A DNA stretch of 64,000 nucleotides from Aphrocallistes beatrix (Eukaryota > Porifera > Hexactinellida > Sceptrulophora > Aphrocallistidae): the NCBI GenBank assembly GCA_963281255.1, contig OY725488.1:2517986-2581985 (forward strand). The letters run 5' to 3'. Of the stretch, positions 21,901-33,086 are shown in pieces. Every line of letters begins with the position of its first letter. Position 1 is the first letter of the stretch. The position numbers and the translations under genes were made by a program. The notes beneath the pieces are model-generated. The model saw only the letters and a program-made list of their open reading frames with translations, searched no databases and was not told the origin of the DNA.

Positions 21901-23170
21901 ACAGTTCATATGATGCAATACAGAGGAAACATATTATTATAATGACTAGGTGAGTGAATTCAGGTCACTTACAACGCAGAAATATGTCTCCAGGAAGGAA
22001 ATTTTGAGAACCCGATGTTATAATGAGAAATGTACGAACAAAGCTACGGGAGGGACTTTAAACTCGAAGCGATCTATCTAGATAAGTTCTCAAAAGATAT
22101 AGTATATAAAGCTCAATCTCAAATTCCTTCAACATGTGACAATTACGTGGCTTTTACGAAAATATTGAATCTCTTAAAGTAGTTACTAGTATTTGGGAAA
22201 TTGATCGCTATGTAATGAATAACGGATATACTGCAAGTTTGTAATCAAGAAATATTGGTTATATTAGACAAGTATATATAGATTTATGTATTCAAAAAGG
22301 ATATATTATCTTTCCGAAGGCGTATAGACCCGATCCGTCATTACGTGCGGGGAGAAGCTTGAAATTGAGGGTTTATTTTATGTCTGTTCAGGATATTAAG
22401 TTAATTAAGAAGTCGGTTTAGTAAAGTTTCAAGGTAATAGGACTGCTTTTGGGTATGCAACCTGGATATACAAAGATTGGCTGCTTCAGATGTGAATGGG
22501 ATCTCTCGCAAAGCAGTCTTCACTGCATCCAGAAGGACTAGCCTCTTTATGAATAATTAATTCCAGCTAAAAAAGTGTTAATTACCACTTTTTAGTAGAC
22601 AAAGAAGATTATCTATGCCACCTCTACACATTAAGCAGAGTCTTATTAAGACTTCTATTAAAGCAATGGTAAAATTCAACAAAGAAGATGGTGTGTGATA
22701 GTGATGAGAAGATAAACTGAGTATTCATAGGACATCCGAATAGAGAACTTATTAAGGATCAGTTTTTTTGAAGAAATATTAAATACTTTGGAGAAAGCTG
22801 CTGGAATGCATTTAAATCGGTAACTCTAAACTTTCTAGGGAACCACAGATCACCTGATTATGAACTAACAAATGAGGCACTTCTTCATACATACATACAA
22901 TGTGTTGGGCTACAATATGTCTCTAAAGGTACACTTTCTCCATCCACATTTGTACTTCTCTGAAAATCATGTAGTGACGAGCACGGGGAAAGATTTCATC
23001 AAGATATCGCAACTATGGAAAATAGATCTAAAGGCAAGTGTAAACCAAACATGATGGCTGACCACTGCTGGTCCCTCAAAAGAGACACATCAGTCTCAAG
23101 TCATAAAAGAAAAGCAAACACAATGAACTTTCGATTTACAAGTGATTATGCTCACTTGTAAAGTAGCATG
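21900..23170 (+). pseudogene. Decayed transposon-type gene of an uncharacterised invertebrate family
   Basis: Plus-strand fragments in several frames read, in order, YTKIGCFRCEWDLSQ (about 22,460), MPPLHIKQSLIKTSIKAM (about 22,615), IGHPNRELIKDQFF (about 22,730), LNFLGNHRSPDYELTNEALL (about 22,830), MSLKVHFLHPHLYFSENH (22,917) and ADHCWSLKRDTS (about 23,058). From memory the same blocks occur in this order in an uncharacterised repetitive protein family of arthropods and other invertebrates. I do not know its enzymatic role. Stops and frameshifts are frequent, so the gene is dead. It lies in the ESRP intron on the opposite strand. Confidence 0.6.
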
Positions 23171-23522
23171 TACAAAATACAACTAAACAGATCTTACAAG
23201 AAATCAGTAAAAAATAAATAGGCGATTCTCCAAAATACTTGATGCTAGAGAAAAACAGACTGTATATATAGGAATTAGCATAGTTATTAATGTATCATAT
23301 TAATGTACTATATTCAAGAACCAATATTTTTTTGAATTTGTCCGATAGTGTAATTAGACATTCATAAGATCGGAAAAGTGTTGAATTTGGAGGTCAAGTA
23401 ACCTTAAAAATCACACATTCGTTAAGAATGAATAGATTGCCGGATTATGGAGGTACATGAAGGTATATGAATGTCTAAAAATATAAATTACATACTAATA
23501 ATAGAGTCGAATATTAGAACAT

Positions 23523-23698
23523 CAAGCGCGGATTGCTTGGTTGGGGTGAACGGCTAGCACGCTGTGTCCGCAGGAGGTGCCCTTTGGGTGCCTAGGCTGA
23601 CATTGATTAAATATAAGATATATAACATCTTTAAATACGTCTGGGTTACTCTTATAATGTATACAAACAAACACACAATCGAGTTCTAATATTAAGGA
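23523..23698 (-). mobile_element. Helitron N1 deletion derivative, 176 bp
   Basis: Has the 3' hairpin block at left and the 5' terminus (TCCTTAATATTAGAACTCG) at right with A outside, but the whole CRE-bearing middle is missing. Useful for showing which parts of the family are terminal. Confidence 0.62.
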
Positions 23699-24409
23699 TT
23701 ATGGATTACTACAAGTTAGGTAGCCTGCATAATTCGATTTTTTTCAAATAGTAAAATGTGCAATTATTATCAATGAATCATATATATACCGTTATAAAAA
23801 GTATATTGGTAATTGAGAACTAAGAATTTGGGCATATTACAGAGATAGAGAGATATCTCTTTTTGGAACATAAATGGGGGGTTTTGACCGAATCTGGGAC
23901 GTCCAAGGCCAGAACTTCCAAAATAATCATGAAAGGTGCTCCAACATTTCTGTACACATCATTAACAATAATTGGAATGATTGTTTAGCTTAACCGTAGA
24001 ATGCCTGGAGGGGACAGTGTCCCCGATATCGCAGATGTCTCCCAGCCATTTTCTACGGCAGTGAAGCCATATAAATGCTGGGGATTCTACAGTTAATAGC
24101 CACATTTGGACACATATTCCATGATTAGGTTCGCCATTTTCTAATATATTCAAATTCTCCATAGAATTTGTATTATAATAAAATCAATGATAAGTCGAGA
24201 AATATTTATTTTTTGACAAAGAGATGCTTGAAAAACCTTTAGATTATCATATACATATATCCTTTCATTTAAGGTTATAATATATTACAAGCGCGCTTCG
24301 CTTGTTTGTCCTGCGCGGCTTGCAGACACTGCGGGCGCCTTGATTTACCAAATCTTACCTATTAGAATTTGTTCTTTCTTTATATAAATATTGTAAACAA
24401 AAGTTAACG

Positions 24410-24800
24410 AATAATTTCTCATATGGATCCGAAAATATAATATTCGAATTCTACAGCACTAAAAAACCCATGTCAACATTTGGAAGCTAGTCTCTAGCCT
24501 ATTTTTGTAATTTGTCTGCTTTATGCATCTATTGCAAACAAAAGTAAACAAATTGATCATCAAATTCACTCGAAAATATGATATTCGAAATCAACATCCT
24601 TGAAAACCCGAATTCAACCGTTGAAAGCAAGTTATAGCATATTTTTGAGATTTGTTTACTTTATGTATCTATTGCAACCAAAAGTAAACAAATTGATCAT
24701 CAAATTTACTCGAAAAGATGATATTCGAAATCTATCCCCCTGAAAACCCCATGTATACCGTTGGAAGCTAGTCTCTAGCATATTTTACAAAATTCGTCGA
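24410..24800. repeat. Tandem repeat of about 140 bp inside Helitron N2
   Basis: Three successive units, with ATATTCGAA at about 24,440, 24,581 and 24,721. Each unit also carries an ACCGTTGGAAGC-like word and a GTAAACAAATTGATCATC-like word. Confidence 0.7.
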
Positions 24801-25080
24801 ATGGTATGAAAATATGTATATAAAGGGGTGAAAATATGCATTGTAGTGTCGTACAATAATTTCCATTGTGAGAGTTAAGTCATATAGTATATTGTATTGA
24901 AAAGGTGTGAAAAATTGTTCTCCATTTTTTTTGTAGAGGTGTGAAAATTTCGCTTAGATCTCAGAACTTAATCGTCGTCATATCATTTGACACCTACATG
25001 CCAATTTTCATATCTCTACGACTTGCCAACTCTACAATCAATTCAGACAAACACAAAAAAAATCCTAGCATTTTAATATA

Positions 25081-25557
25081 CACTAAGCGGACAAAAGTAT
25101 TTAAACACATGATTTTTTCCCATACAAATAATACTAAAATGGGTCTATTCACGAAGAGGGTTACTTCTAAACGGTATGGGATACAGCTAATCGGATTCCA
25201 GATTCGAATAATACGCATTCAAATTAGTCACAGGTTAATTTTCTAATTAATCATTAATTCCTAACTTTTTATAATTATCATTCAGTGCCACATTATGCCA
25301 CATACGCCCATTTTGACCACTACACATGATGGCAATGAATTACCTATGGTGGCTCAGGCTGATAAGATTGTTCATTGAGTTGAGTAATTTATTAGTCATG
25401 TTCAACTATGACTAATTCGAATGTGTAGATTTCGAATCTGAAATCAGATTTTTAGTATCTCTTAGAATTTGAACGTATTGCCCTTCATGAAAATATACAT
25501 TTAATATTATTTGTATGGGAAAGAATCAAGTGTTGAAATACTTTCGTCCGCTTAGTG
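25081..25557. mobile_element. Tc1-like MITE, full length 477 bp
   Basis: CACTAAGCGGACAAAAGTAT at left and the complement ending GTCCGCTTAGTG at right, with TA on both sides. It lies within the first 10 bp of the N2 Helitron 5' terminus. Confidence 0.87.
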
Positions 25558-26151
25558 TATAAGATAGCTCTTGAATAGTTTTTACGATATGACATGAGCC
25601 TCTTTCGAGACCATAGAGAGATATTATACCCGAACTTTACATATAATAAGCGATAACTCACGAACAAATGGTCGGATCTGAATTATTTTTTTTTAAATGA
25701 TCAGAATTTTATTTCTGATGCAATTGTCGCTAAATATCTGATATCATAGTGGACATTTCCGGAGCATTTTAGATATGGACTCCCTTATAAGCTATTTTGA
25801 TTGGATTATAATGCCCTTTCTTCTAAATATTTGTGTTATCTAATCTCCAAAGGGGCCAAAACAATTTTGTGGTCCATTTCATAATATCAAATAAGTAAGA
25901 AACTAATTGATAAATTTGCCGAAAACCTCGAATAATTTTTCAATTTTTAGTAACGCTAAACTTCAGGGGATTAACTCATAAAAAACAAAATAAATACCAT
26001 CCAACTGATACGACTAGAGGGTGGACCACAGAGTAATACAATGGAATTAATAATAAAAAGTTTTTTCTTTTTTTTTTACGTCAGGCAACTTTTTCGAGGG
26101 CGGTATCCATAATTTACATATCACAAATATTTAGGATAATTTTATAGATAC

Positions 26152-26780
26152 CTGTGGAAATGGGTAAATTTCATAACTTTCATTGATAATATCTGGACTT
26201 CGGAATTTGTGATTTCTATCTAAAATAGCATGTATTATCTTTGACATGATTTTGATAGGCTGAAATTTACATGTATGAGACAAGTCAATACATCCGATGG
26301 AACTCGCAATTTTCTTAAGAGTGTAGGAATCAGCTTCGCCAGATTTATTAAAAGCTTTTATATATTCTTTTTGTAAATTGAAATATGTAAAAAAGAGTCT
26401 ATGCAACAAAATGTCTTTACGTAAAGCCTCTGGGTGTAATAAATTACGCAAAGGAGAACAGTCTTCAGTAATAATACAAGTTTGATCAAGTGAACCAATT
26501 ATAGTTGAAATTTTCGATTCTAACTCTAATAAAACCTCACATAATAGTGGAGCAGATTTAAGAGATTCGAACTTATCCGAATCCATATCATTTGAATTAA
26601 GAGGATAAACAGATGTTTGGTCCAAAGATATTGTTTTACGATTGATTACATCCACGAGGCACCAAGCAAAAGATATGATTTCACTGACATTTTGGGATGT
26701 TGCACCAAAATGTTCCGAACAAGAAGTAGTTTCAATTACGAGGCCAATTAAAAATTCAGCAGGCATCTCAAACAGAGATT
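26152..26780 (-). CDS. ESRP: ESRP/fusilli-like N-terminal exon, exonuclease-like domain
   Basis: A 629-bp exon with acceptor TTTTATTTTAG before 26,780 and donor CAG-GTATCT at 26,152. From ATG 26,766 it reads 205 codons open to the donor in phase 0. It shows the ESRP N-terminal layout: MPAEFLIGLVIETTS (first strand of the DEDD-nuclease-like fold), SFAWCLVDVINRKTISLDQ, ITEDCSPLRNLLHPEALRKD, LFFTYFNLQKEYIKAFNK and ILDRNHKFRSPDIINESY. In vertebrate ESRPs the corresponding segment leads directly into the first RRM, and the exon at 12,271-12,497 supplies that. ATG 26,766 aligns with the family start, so the upstream 14 bases may be 5' UTR; a coding upstream exon in phase 1 cannot be excluded. No mutation of the frame is seen. 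Confidence 0.82.
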
Positions 26781-26999
26781 CTAAAATAAAATATGTGATC
26801 TAATGGTTATACAAACTCGAAACGGGTAAGAATAACAGGAGAGAGAGGCTGAAATAAATCTAACAATCCCAACCATTAACTCCCACAGGGTTGAAATTTT
26901 CAAAGCTCCTATTGCGTCATCATATACAATGATGATAACTCGTGAAATGTGCCAAAGGATCAAATGCTAAAAATACTTAGTCTTAAAGGGAGTAATTAA

Positions 27000-29730
27000 G
27001 GTTGGCTCTTCCTATGGGCATTTTGTTTTTTATCAAAAATTTGCCAAAAGACTTTTTTATCATTTTTCGAACCGTAAAGGATTCTAGACATTAACTTTGA
27101 TTTTTAGATTTTCAATGCCAATTTTCGCCACTTAGAGCCACTTGTACCACCTGGTGTCACTCTAAAAAAGACAGTTTTGAAGCGAAATTCCCTATATCTA
27201 TAACTTCTTTTAACCAAGACAGATCATCATTTTAATGTTGAATTCGTGCTCAGCACTAAATTTCCAGTCATTTGATATATACTTTTTTGGCAGCGGGTTG
27301 CTAGCAAAGTCCAGGAATGTGAAAAAATTCCTTATCGCGTTACTAGGCACGGACAACCAAAGAATTCTCCAAATATGGTTAATATATATATCAAATCGCT
27401 AGAAATTCAATGCTAAACACGAATTCAGAAATAAGGTTGGCCTTTACTATGGGCATTTTGTTTTTTATCATAAATTTGCCAAAAGTACTTTTTAATCATT
27501 TTTAGATCCCTAAAGGGGTTCTAAACATTAATTACGATTTTTAGAATTTCTATGCTAATATTTCGCCACATAGAGCCACTTGTACCACCTGGTGTCGCCC
27601 AAAAAAGGATGCATTTTTGAAGCGAAATGACTCAGATCCATAACTTCTTTGAACCATGTCAGATCATCATTTTATGGTTGGCCTTTCCAATGATAGCTAA
27701 CTTTTGACTTTTTCAACCGATTCATTTAATTTTTTCAGGGCAGATTTGAATCATTTTACATTTTACAAGAAATCGGAAACAATATGCTTACAATCCATTA
27801 GAAACTTTTCAAATTCAATCATAAATCGATGATCTAACTAATGAACAGACAGATTTTTAAATTTTGAAAATTGTTAAAAATTCACCCCAAACACCCGAGG
27901 GATTTTATTTTTAGTAATTTTGACACTATTTTTTCTCAATTCTCTTTTTATTTGTATTATCAAAATTCTGTCTGTTCATTATGTTCCACTCTTCGAGATC
28001 TATCAGAAACCGTTAAGTTTTCGTCCCTATGTTGAATTTACAAAAAGTAATCACCTATATAATTGCTGAAAAAAAGTCTCAGAAAATATGATTTAGAAAA
28101 TATTTATATATGTCCCTCAATTTCCATTAGTTTTAACTGCTTTGGAATATTAAATAACATGCAAATATCCTTATTCGACAACTTATAGCACTACTTAACT
28201 TCAAAATATGGTATATCAAATTTTTCTCCATCAAAAATGGGAAAAATTGCCATTTCTGATGGCCACCCAAAAATAACCACATTCCATAGTGTCCGCCGGA
28301 ATTCGAGATCAATAACTTCTTCGAACCATGTCAGATCACATTTTAATACTAAATTCGTGCTCAGCACTAAATTTCCAGCAATTTGATAGATATATTGACC
28401 ATATTTGGAGAATTTTTGGGATGTCCGTGCATAGCAACGGCCAGAAGTTTTTTCACATTCCTGGCCATTGCTAGGAACCCGCAGCCAAAGGATTTCTCCA
28501 AATATACCCACTATATATATCAAATTGCTGGAAATTTAGTGCCGAGCACGAATTTAGCATTAAAATGATGATCTGACATGGTTCAAAGAAGTTATGAATA
28601 TGAGACAAAATGTGTCCTTTTTTAGGCAACACCAGGTGGTACAAGTTGCTCTAAGTGGCGAAATATTAGCATTGAGATTCTAAAAATCAAAATTAATGTT
28701 TAGAACCCCTTTAGTGATCCTAAAATGGGTAAAAAGGAATTTTGGCAAATTTTTGATAAAAAACAAAATGCCCATAGGAAAGGCCAGCCTTAATGCTAAA
28801 TTCGTGCTCAGCACTAAATTTCCAGTAATTTGATATATATTGGACACATTTGGAGAATCTTTTTGGCTGCGGGTTCCTAGCAACGGCCAGAAATGTGAAA
28901 AAATTGCTGGCCGTTGCTAGGCACGGGCAACCCTAGAATTTTCCAAATATGGTCTATATATATCAAATTGCTGGAAATTTAATGCGGGACACGAATTCAG
29001 CATTCAAATGATGATCTGACATGGTACAAAGAAGTTATTTATCTGGGATTCCGGCGGATACTATCGAATGTGGTTATTTTTGGGTGACCAGTCATCAATG
29101 ACCAGTTTTTCACACTTTTGATGGTGAAAATTTCTGATATACCATATTTTGAAATTAAGTACTGCTATAAGTTGTCGAATAAGGATATTTGCATGTTGTT
29201 TATTATTCTAAAGCAGTTAAAATTAATGAAAATTGAGTGAAATATATAAATATTTTCTAAATCCTATCTTCTGAGCCTTTTTTTCAGCAATTATAAATGT
29301 TATCACTTTTTGCAAATTCAACATGGAAGCGAAAACTAAGAGTAAGACATAATGAAAAGACAGAATTTTGATATTACGAATAGAAAGAGAATTATGAAAA
29401 AAATAGTGTCAAAATTGCCGAAAATAAAATTCCTCGGGTGTTTTAGTGTGAATTTTTAACAATTTTCAAAATTTCAAAAATCTGTCTGTTTATTAGATAG
29501 ATCATCCATTCATGAAATAATTTGAAAAGTTTCTAAAGGATTGTGAGCATAGTGTGCCCGATTTCTTCCATGTAAATTGACCAATTTTTTTCAAAAAAAT
29601 TTTTATCTGTTGAATTATTTCGATTATTAATGCAGTTTTGCAGATAACTCTGCGATTCAAATCTGCACTGAAAAAGTTAAATGAACCGGTTGAAAAAGTC
29701 AAAAGTTAGCTATTATAGGAAAGGCCAATC
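27000..29730. mobile_element. TTAA-flanked fold-back elements, nested
   Basis: Left tip GGTTGGCTCTTCC after TTAA (26,996-26,999). Inverted tips GGAAAGGCCAGCC-TTAA at 28,789 and GGAAAGGCCAATC-TTAA at 29,730, with further left tips at about 27,433 and 27,677. Arms 27,680-28,320 and 29,040-29,730 are inverted copies of each other, and the middle holds inverted ATTTCCAGCAATTTGATA blocks around hairpin-forming GGCCAGGAATG words. No gene. Probably two or three related elements inserted into one another. Confidence 0.6.
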
Positions 29731-29941
29731 TTAATTTTTTCAATACAGATTTGAATCGCTGAGTTAGCTGCAAAACTGCATTAATAATTGAAATAATTCA
29801 GCAGATAAATTTTTTTTTAAAAAAATTGGGTCATTTTACAAGGAAGAAATCGTGCACAATATGCTTATAATCCGTTAGAAACTTTTCAAATTCATTCATA
29901 AATCGATGATCTAACTAATGAACAGACATAACACTGCCTGG
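29731..29941. mobile_element. Fragment of the fold-back TTAA element
   Basis: Repeats the arm text at 27,720-27,850 and 29,490-29,660 (AGATTTGAATCGCTGAG to CTAACTAATGAACAGACA), then is cut by the Tc1-like MITE. Confidence 0.6.
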
Positions 29942-30167
29942 CCAAAAGTATTTGAACACATTCTAATGTGTGCCACTATATTCCATAAGTGGCACAGGTG
30001 GCAGGGAGACGGACCCATTGAAGGAAATCAACAAAAGTTTATTTGAAGAGGTCGGAGGGACAGTTTCCATTGATATCACAATGTTTACACTTGTTTAATA
30101 TTGTATTCAATGGGTTTTGCCACTTTGGCAAAAGTGGCACACATTAGAATGTGTTCCAATACTTTTG
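29942..30167. mobile_element. Tc1-like MITE, right tip missing
   Basis: CACTGCCTGGCCAAAAGTAT at left; the right arm reads back through ACATTAGAATGTGTTCC to ACTTTTG and stops at the Harbinger sequence before the final bases. Confidence 0.7.
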
Positions 30168-30169
30168 TA

Positions 30170-30745
30170 TTTGCTTAACTTGGCTTGTGGGGCGGTCGCA
30201 CTACCGCGCCATACCCTGTCGCCGCCACTGATCAATGCTGTTGTCAAATGGCCCGGCTGTACTCATGATGCTTTTATTTGGCGTCAATCTGGCATCACCC
30301 GGGAGATAACAAGTGGTGGGATTAAAACTGTCCATGGGTGGCTCTTAGGTGATAGTGCGTATGGATTACGTCCTAATTTAATGACTCATATAACTTCTCC
30401 AGGTACACCTGGGCAAAGAAGGTATAATCGGGCTTTCCTTAAAGTTCGCCAAACAATTGAGTGTACTTTCGGTATTTGGAAGAGTCGTTGGAGGTCCATG
30501 GATAAAACAGGAGGGACTCTCATTTAAGTCCTGAAAAATGTTGTAAAATAATCATTGCTACTATGGTGATGCATAACATGTGTATCGACCATGGCCTCCA
30601 GACCGAACTCGAAACATCAATGGATGAACCCACTCCTGGCATTGATTATCTGCAGGAACCTTCAGAAAACGGAATCCTAATGAGGGAAGCTATAGTAACA
30701 GAATTTTTCCAGCAAATTATGCTTTATCATTGCATGTCAAATTAA
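30170..30745 (+). pseudogene. Harbinger transposase, C-terminal half, frameshifted
   Basis: Visible DDE nuclease segments: WPGCTHDAFIWRQSG (first Asp region), WLLGDSAYGLRPNLMTHI (second Asp) and RQTIECTFGIWKSRW (Glu). The frame then breaks: the first part stops at 30,527 and the C-terminal helix MVMHNMCIDHGLQTELE continues in another frame from 30,563 to the stop at 30,745. A single missing base near 30,523 explains it. The N-terminal half of the usual 350-400 residue protein is absent. It cannot act alone. The normal function is cut-and-paste at 3-bp targets with help from the Myb-like partner. Confidence 0.85.
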
Positions 30746-31044
30746 TTTTATTTGACTTTACATTGTATTGAATTCCAATTAGCCTTTCTTAACTACAATT
30801 TAATATACAGTTGAAACCGCTTCGTCGGAACACTTTCAGAGTACGGTGGGTCTCGATTATCCGATATGATGTCCCGATTCACGATGATTTTTAATTTAAA
30901 GAAATTATTTTCGACAATTGTATCCTGATTAAGCTGCTTCACTGTCTCAACATCATAACTAGTTATCTGAAATCATCAAGATTACAAAGTAAACACATGA
31001 GTAGTGAACATAAATAGTAAACATAAATAGTACTGATTAGTAAA

Positions 31045-31860
31045 TTAATAATCACTGGAACTTGGAGGATAGAAAGGTCCTGAAGGGAAACTCTTAGGGT
31101 AGGATGGCGGAGCAAATGGTCCTGTGAATGGATGTATATGAGGCTGTGTCAAGGCAGATAACATCGCTTTTTGGTTTGCGATCATCTCTGGAAGATTCTG
31201 CAACATATCTCCTTTTCTCTGCATATGCGATTCAATTCTCTCTAAACTTGACTCTATTCTTTTGACTACAGTCAACTTCTCTTCTTCCTTCTCTAACAAA
31301 ATCTGTTTAGTATTTGTCAGTTGCATATCTGCAGTTTCGCCAGATAGTGGGTAAGAAAACTTTCTTTGTCGGCTGGGTAGTCCCGCCAGGTTGGGTTGCT
31401 CATCATCCGTTGAAAACAGAGGGCTTGTGACCATTTGATCAGAATCATAAGATACTTGGGAGTGAGTAGGTTCATTCGTGATGTCTACCCCAGAAGCGAT
31501 GCCCTCGAATAATTGTTTCTCTTTGATGCTTTGGATTTTCTCCTCCAGTGGAGTTAGCTCACTTCCAGGGGGACCTCCGCCAGTTTTTTTCATCGAAGCA
31601 ATCTTATCGGCAATTAGTGGTTTATGCTTCCTCAGGAGGTTGGACCACTTTTTGAGAACATCGTCTCGTTTCCTTGATGTGCCATGAAGTGTTGACAATC
31701 CAGACGCGACTTCATCCCAAACTGTGTTCTTCTCTTCGAAATTGATGGAAGCACTCAAACTGCCAAACAGTTGGGATTTTTTCTCTAGAATTAAATCCAC
31801 TAAGGAGCTTATTTCTTCAGAGGAAAAGTTTTTCGCCCTGGGTTTGGATTTTTCTGCCAT
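31045..31860 (-). CDS. Harbinger-associated Myb/SANT-like DNA-binding protein
   Basis: An intact 271-codon frame. Residues about 10-85 form the Myb/SANT-like trihelix: NFSSEEISSLVDLILEKKSQ, then TVWDEVASGLSTLHGTSRKR and VLKKWSNLLRKHK with the conserved Trp residues. A middle acidic and Ser-rich part follows, then a coiled-coil stretch (QILLEKEEEKLTVVKRIESS) and a Pro/Ser/Tyr-rich tail. In Harbinger elements this second protein binds subterminal repeats and brings the transposase to the nucleus and the DNA (family knowledge). It converges with the transposase gene, stops 300 bp apart. It is notable that it is intact while the transposase is broken; chance or recent inactivation would both explain this. 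Confidence 0.82.
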   Translation of the reverse strand: MAEKSKPRAKNFSSEEISSLVDLILEKKSQLFGSLSASINFEEKNTVWDEVASGLSTLHGTSRKRDDVLKKWSNLLRKHKPLIADKIASMKKTGGGPPGSELTPLEEKIQSIKEKQLFEGIASGVDITNEPTHSQVSYDSDQMVTSPLFSTDDEQPNLAGLPSRQRKFSYPLSGETADMQLTNTKQILLEKEEEKLTVVKRIESSLERIESHMQRKGDMLQNLPEMIANQKAMLSALTQPHIHPFTGPFAPPSYPKSFPSGPFYPPSSSDY

Positions 31861-32398
31861 TAGTTTCAGTATTTCTTATTCCGTGAGATGTTTCGAATTT
31901 ATTTTGTTCTTGTTTCCAGCAGTAGTTTATATAGTAGTTTGTTTTCAAATGTTTGTTCTGGAAAACGTTTGTAGAATAATTATTCATATTCTATAGTAGT
32001 TATTCACCAACTTCTATTTAGATCATTTTAATACGTCATGGATATATTTAGACAATTCGATTCTTTACGCATCTCAATCACTCTTCGAAAACATTTGATA
32101 CTAATAAAATTATAGCAGTTATTCGCCAACTTTCATTTTAATACCACAATGATAGAACTGACAAAACACCCCTAGTACGTCAATGATTCATACAACAGAA
32201 ATAAATCAAACTACATACAAGCTTTTATACTAATTTATAGACCGAAACACGATTTACAAAGATATTAATTAAGAGTTAAGTCAACCCCAGACATGACTTA
32301 AGTTAAAAACTAAATATTTGCTTAAGTTTAAGCAAATATTTAGTTTTTGCTTAAAGTTAAGCAAAACTTAAGTTAGGAAGTTTAGTGAATAAGGGCCC

Positions 32399-32877
32399 AG
32401 GTACCTTTCATTCGCCATTGAAATATTTCACAAATCCACTGAATTCGTTTTCAGAAACGAGAAAAGTTATTCAGTTGCAGTTCAAATTGGGTACATTTTG
32501 CAAAATTCCCCAAATGGCAACTTTTTTCACATCACAAAAAAATCTGATCCAATAGGTCTTCAAAATGCACTGATCTGAACATCTTATATCTCTACAAATC
32601 TAGAGTGTTCGAGGAAAATGTGTGGGCTAATTTTTTCCTAGAATTTGAAGACTCTGGGAAGATAACTTGAAAAGCAGTGGGCCCTGATTCACGATTTTCG
32701 CTGCGTACCAGGACACATTTTCTTTCTCAAAACTCACATTACAAAACACATTTCTAAGTCATAGAATCGAAAAATCTTTTAAAATCATTGAAAATATTCG
32801 AATTACAATCTCTAAGGACAATAATAACTAAGATCGTTTGAGTATAAGAAATTTTACACCTAATGAAGCTTGTAACA
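32399..32877. mobile_element. Remnant of the 772-bp mariner-type MITE family
   Basis: Aligns with 43,283-43,768 (for example GCAGTGGGCCCTGATTC and AATCTTTTAAAATCATTGA). It lacks the left arm, which ends where the Harbinger tip begins. Confidence 0.65.
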
Positions 32878-33086
32878 GAACTTATGGGTCACCACGAGTG
32901 TTATCTTTTCGATTCGAAGTCCCACTTAATCGCTTATAACTCGAAAGGTATTCGTCCTAGATCCAAAATAATTACACCAGTGGAAAGAAAAGAGTTGGTG
33001 TATTTGATTTTTAAATTTGAATTTTTAAATTTTTACAAAAGGAGTTAGCAGTGAAACATCAAATTTAGGTCTCAATTTGTGGTTAA

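Larger units (their letters stand above)
24298..25564 (-). mobile_element. Helitron-like N2 copy nested in a TTAA element
   Basis: 3' hairpin CAAGCGCGCTTCGCTTG at left; 5' end at 25,564 reads TCTTATATTAAAATGCTAG on the minus strand once the MITE at 25,081-25,557 is removed. Flanks are A on the 5' side and T on the 3' side, and the interrupted TTAA element reads through. Confidence 0.65.
23781..26108. mobile_element. TTAA-type element split by a Helitron
   Basis: 23,781-24,297 matches the middle of the 6,996 copy, and 25,565-26,108 continues it to the terminus CGAGGGCGGTATCC (followed by ATAA instead of TTAA). The two halves are separated by the N2 Helitron at 24,298-25,564. The element ends 43 bp from the ESRP splice donor at 26,152. 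Confidence 0.65.
12498..26151 (-). other. ESRP: ESRP intron, 13.65 kb, filled with mobile elements
   Basis: Inferred from compatible splice sites and from continuity of the protein across the two exons. It contains Tc1-like, Tigger-like and 427-bp MITEs, four N1 or N2 Helitrons, a P element, two TTAA elements and a decayed transposon gene. 13,134-13,430 and 18,135-18,862 are the main stretches without a clear element. Confidence 0.75.
30168..32398. mobile_element. Harbinger (PIF) transposon, left end deleted
   Basis: Contains the two genes diagnostic of Harbinger, convergent here. The right terminus ends in GAAGTTTAGTGAATAAGGGC plus CC at 32,398, the usual GGGCCC-type Harbinger tip, preceded by a CTTAAGTTAAG-rich subterminal palindrome. 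The left terminus and the first half of the transposase are missing. Confidence 0.82.

Noticed and set aside
30117-30170. Start of the Harbinger transposase frame at 30,117
   Set aside because: That position is TTG and the first codons lie in a Tc1-like MITE; the transposase match begins only after about 30,170.
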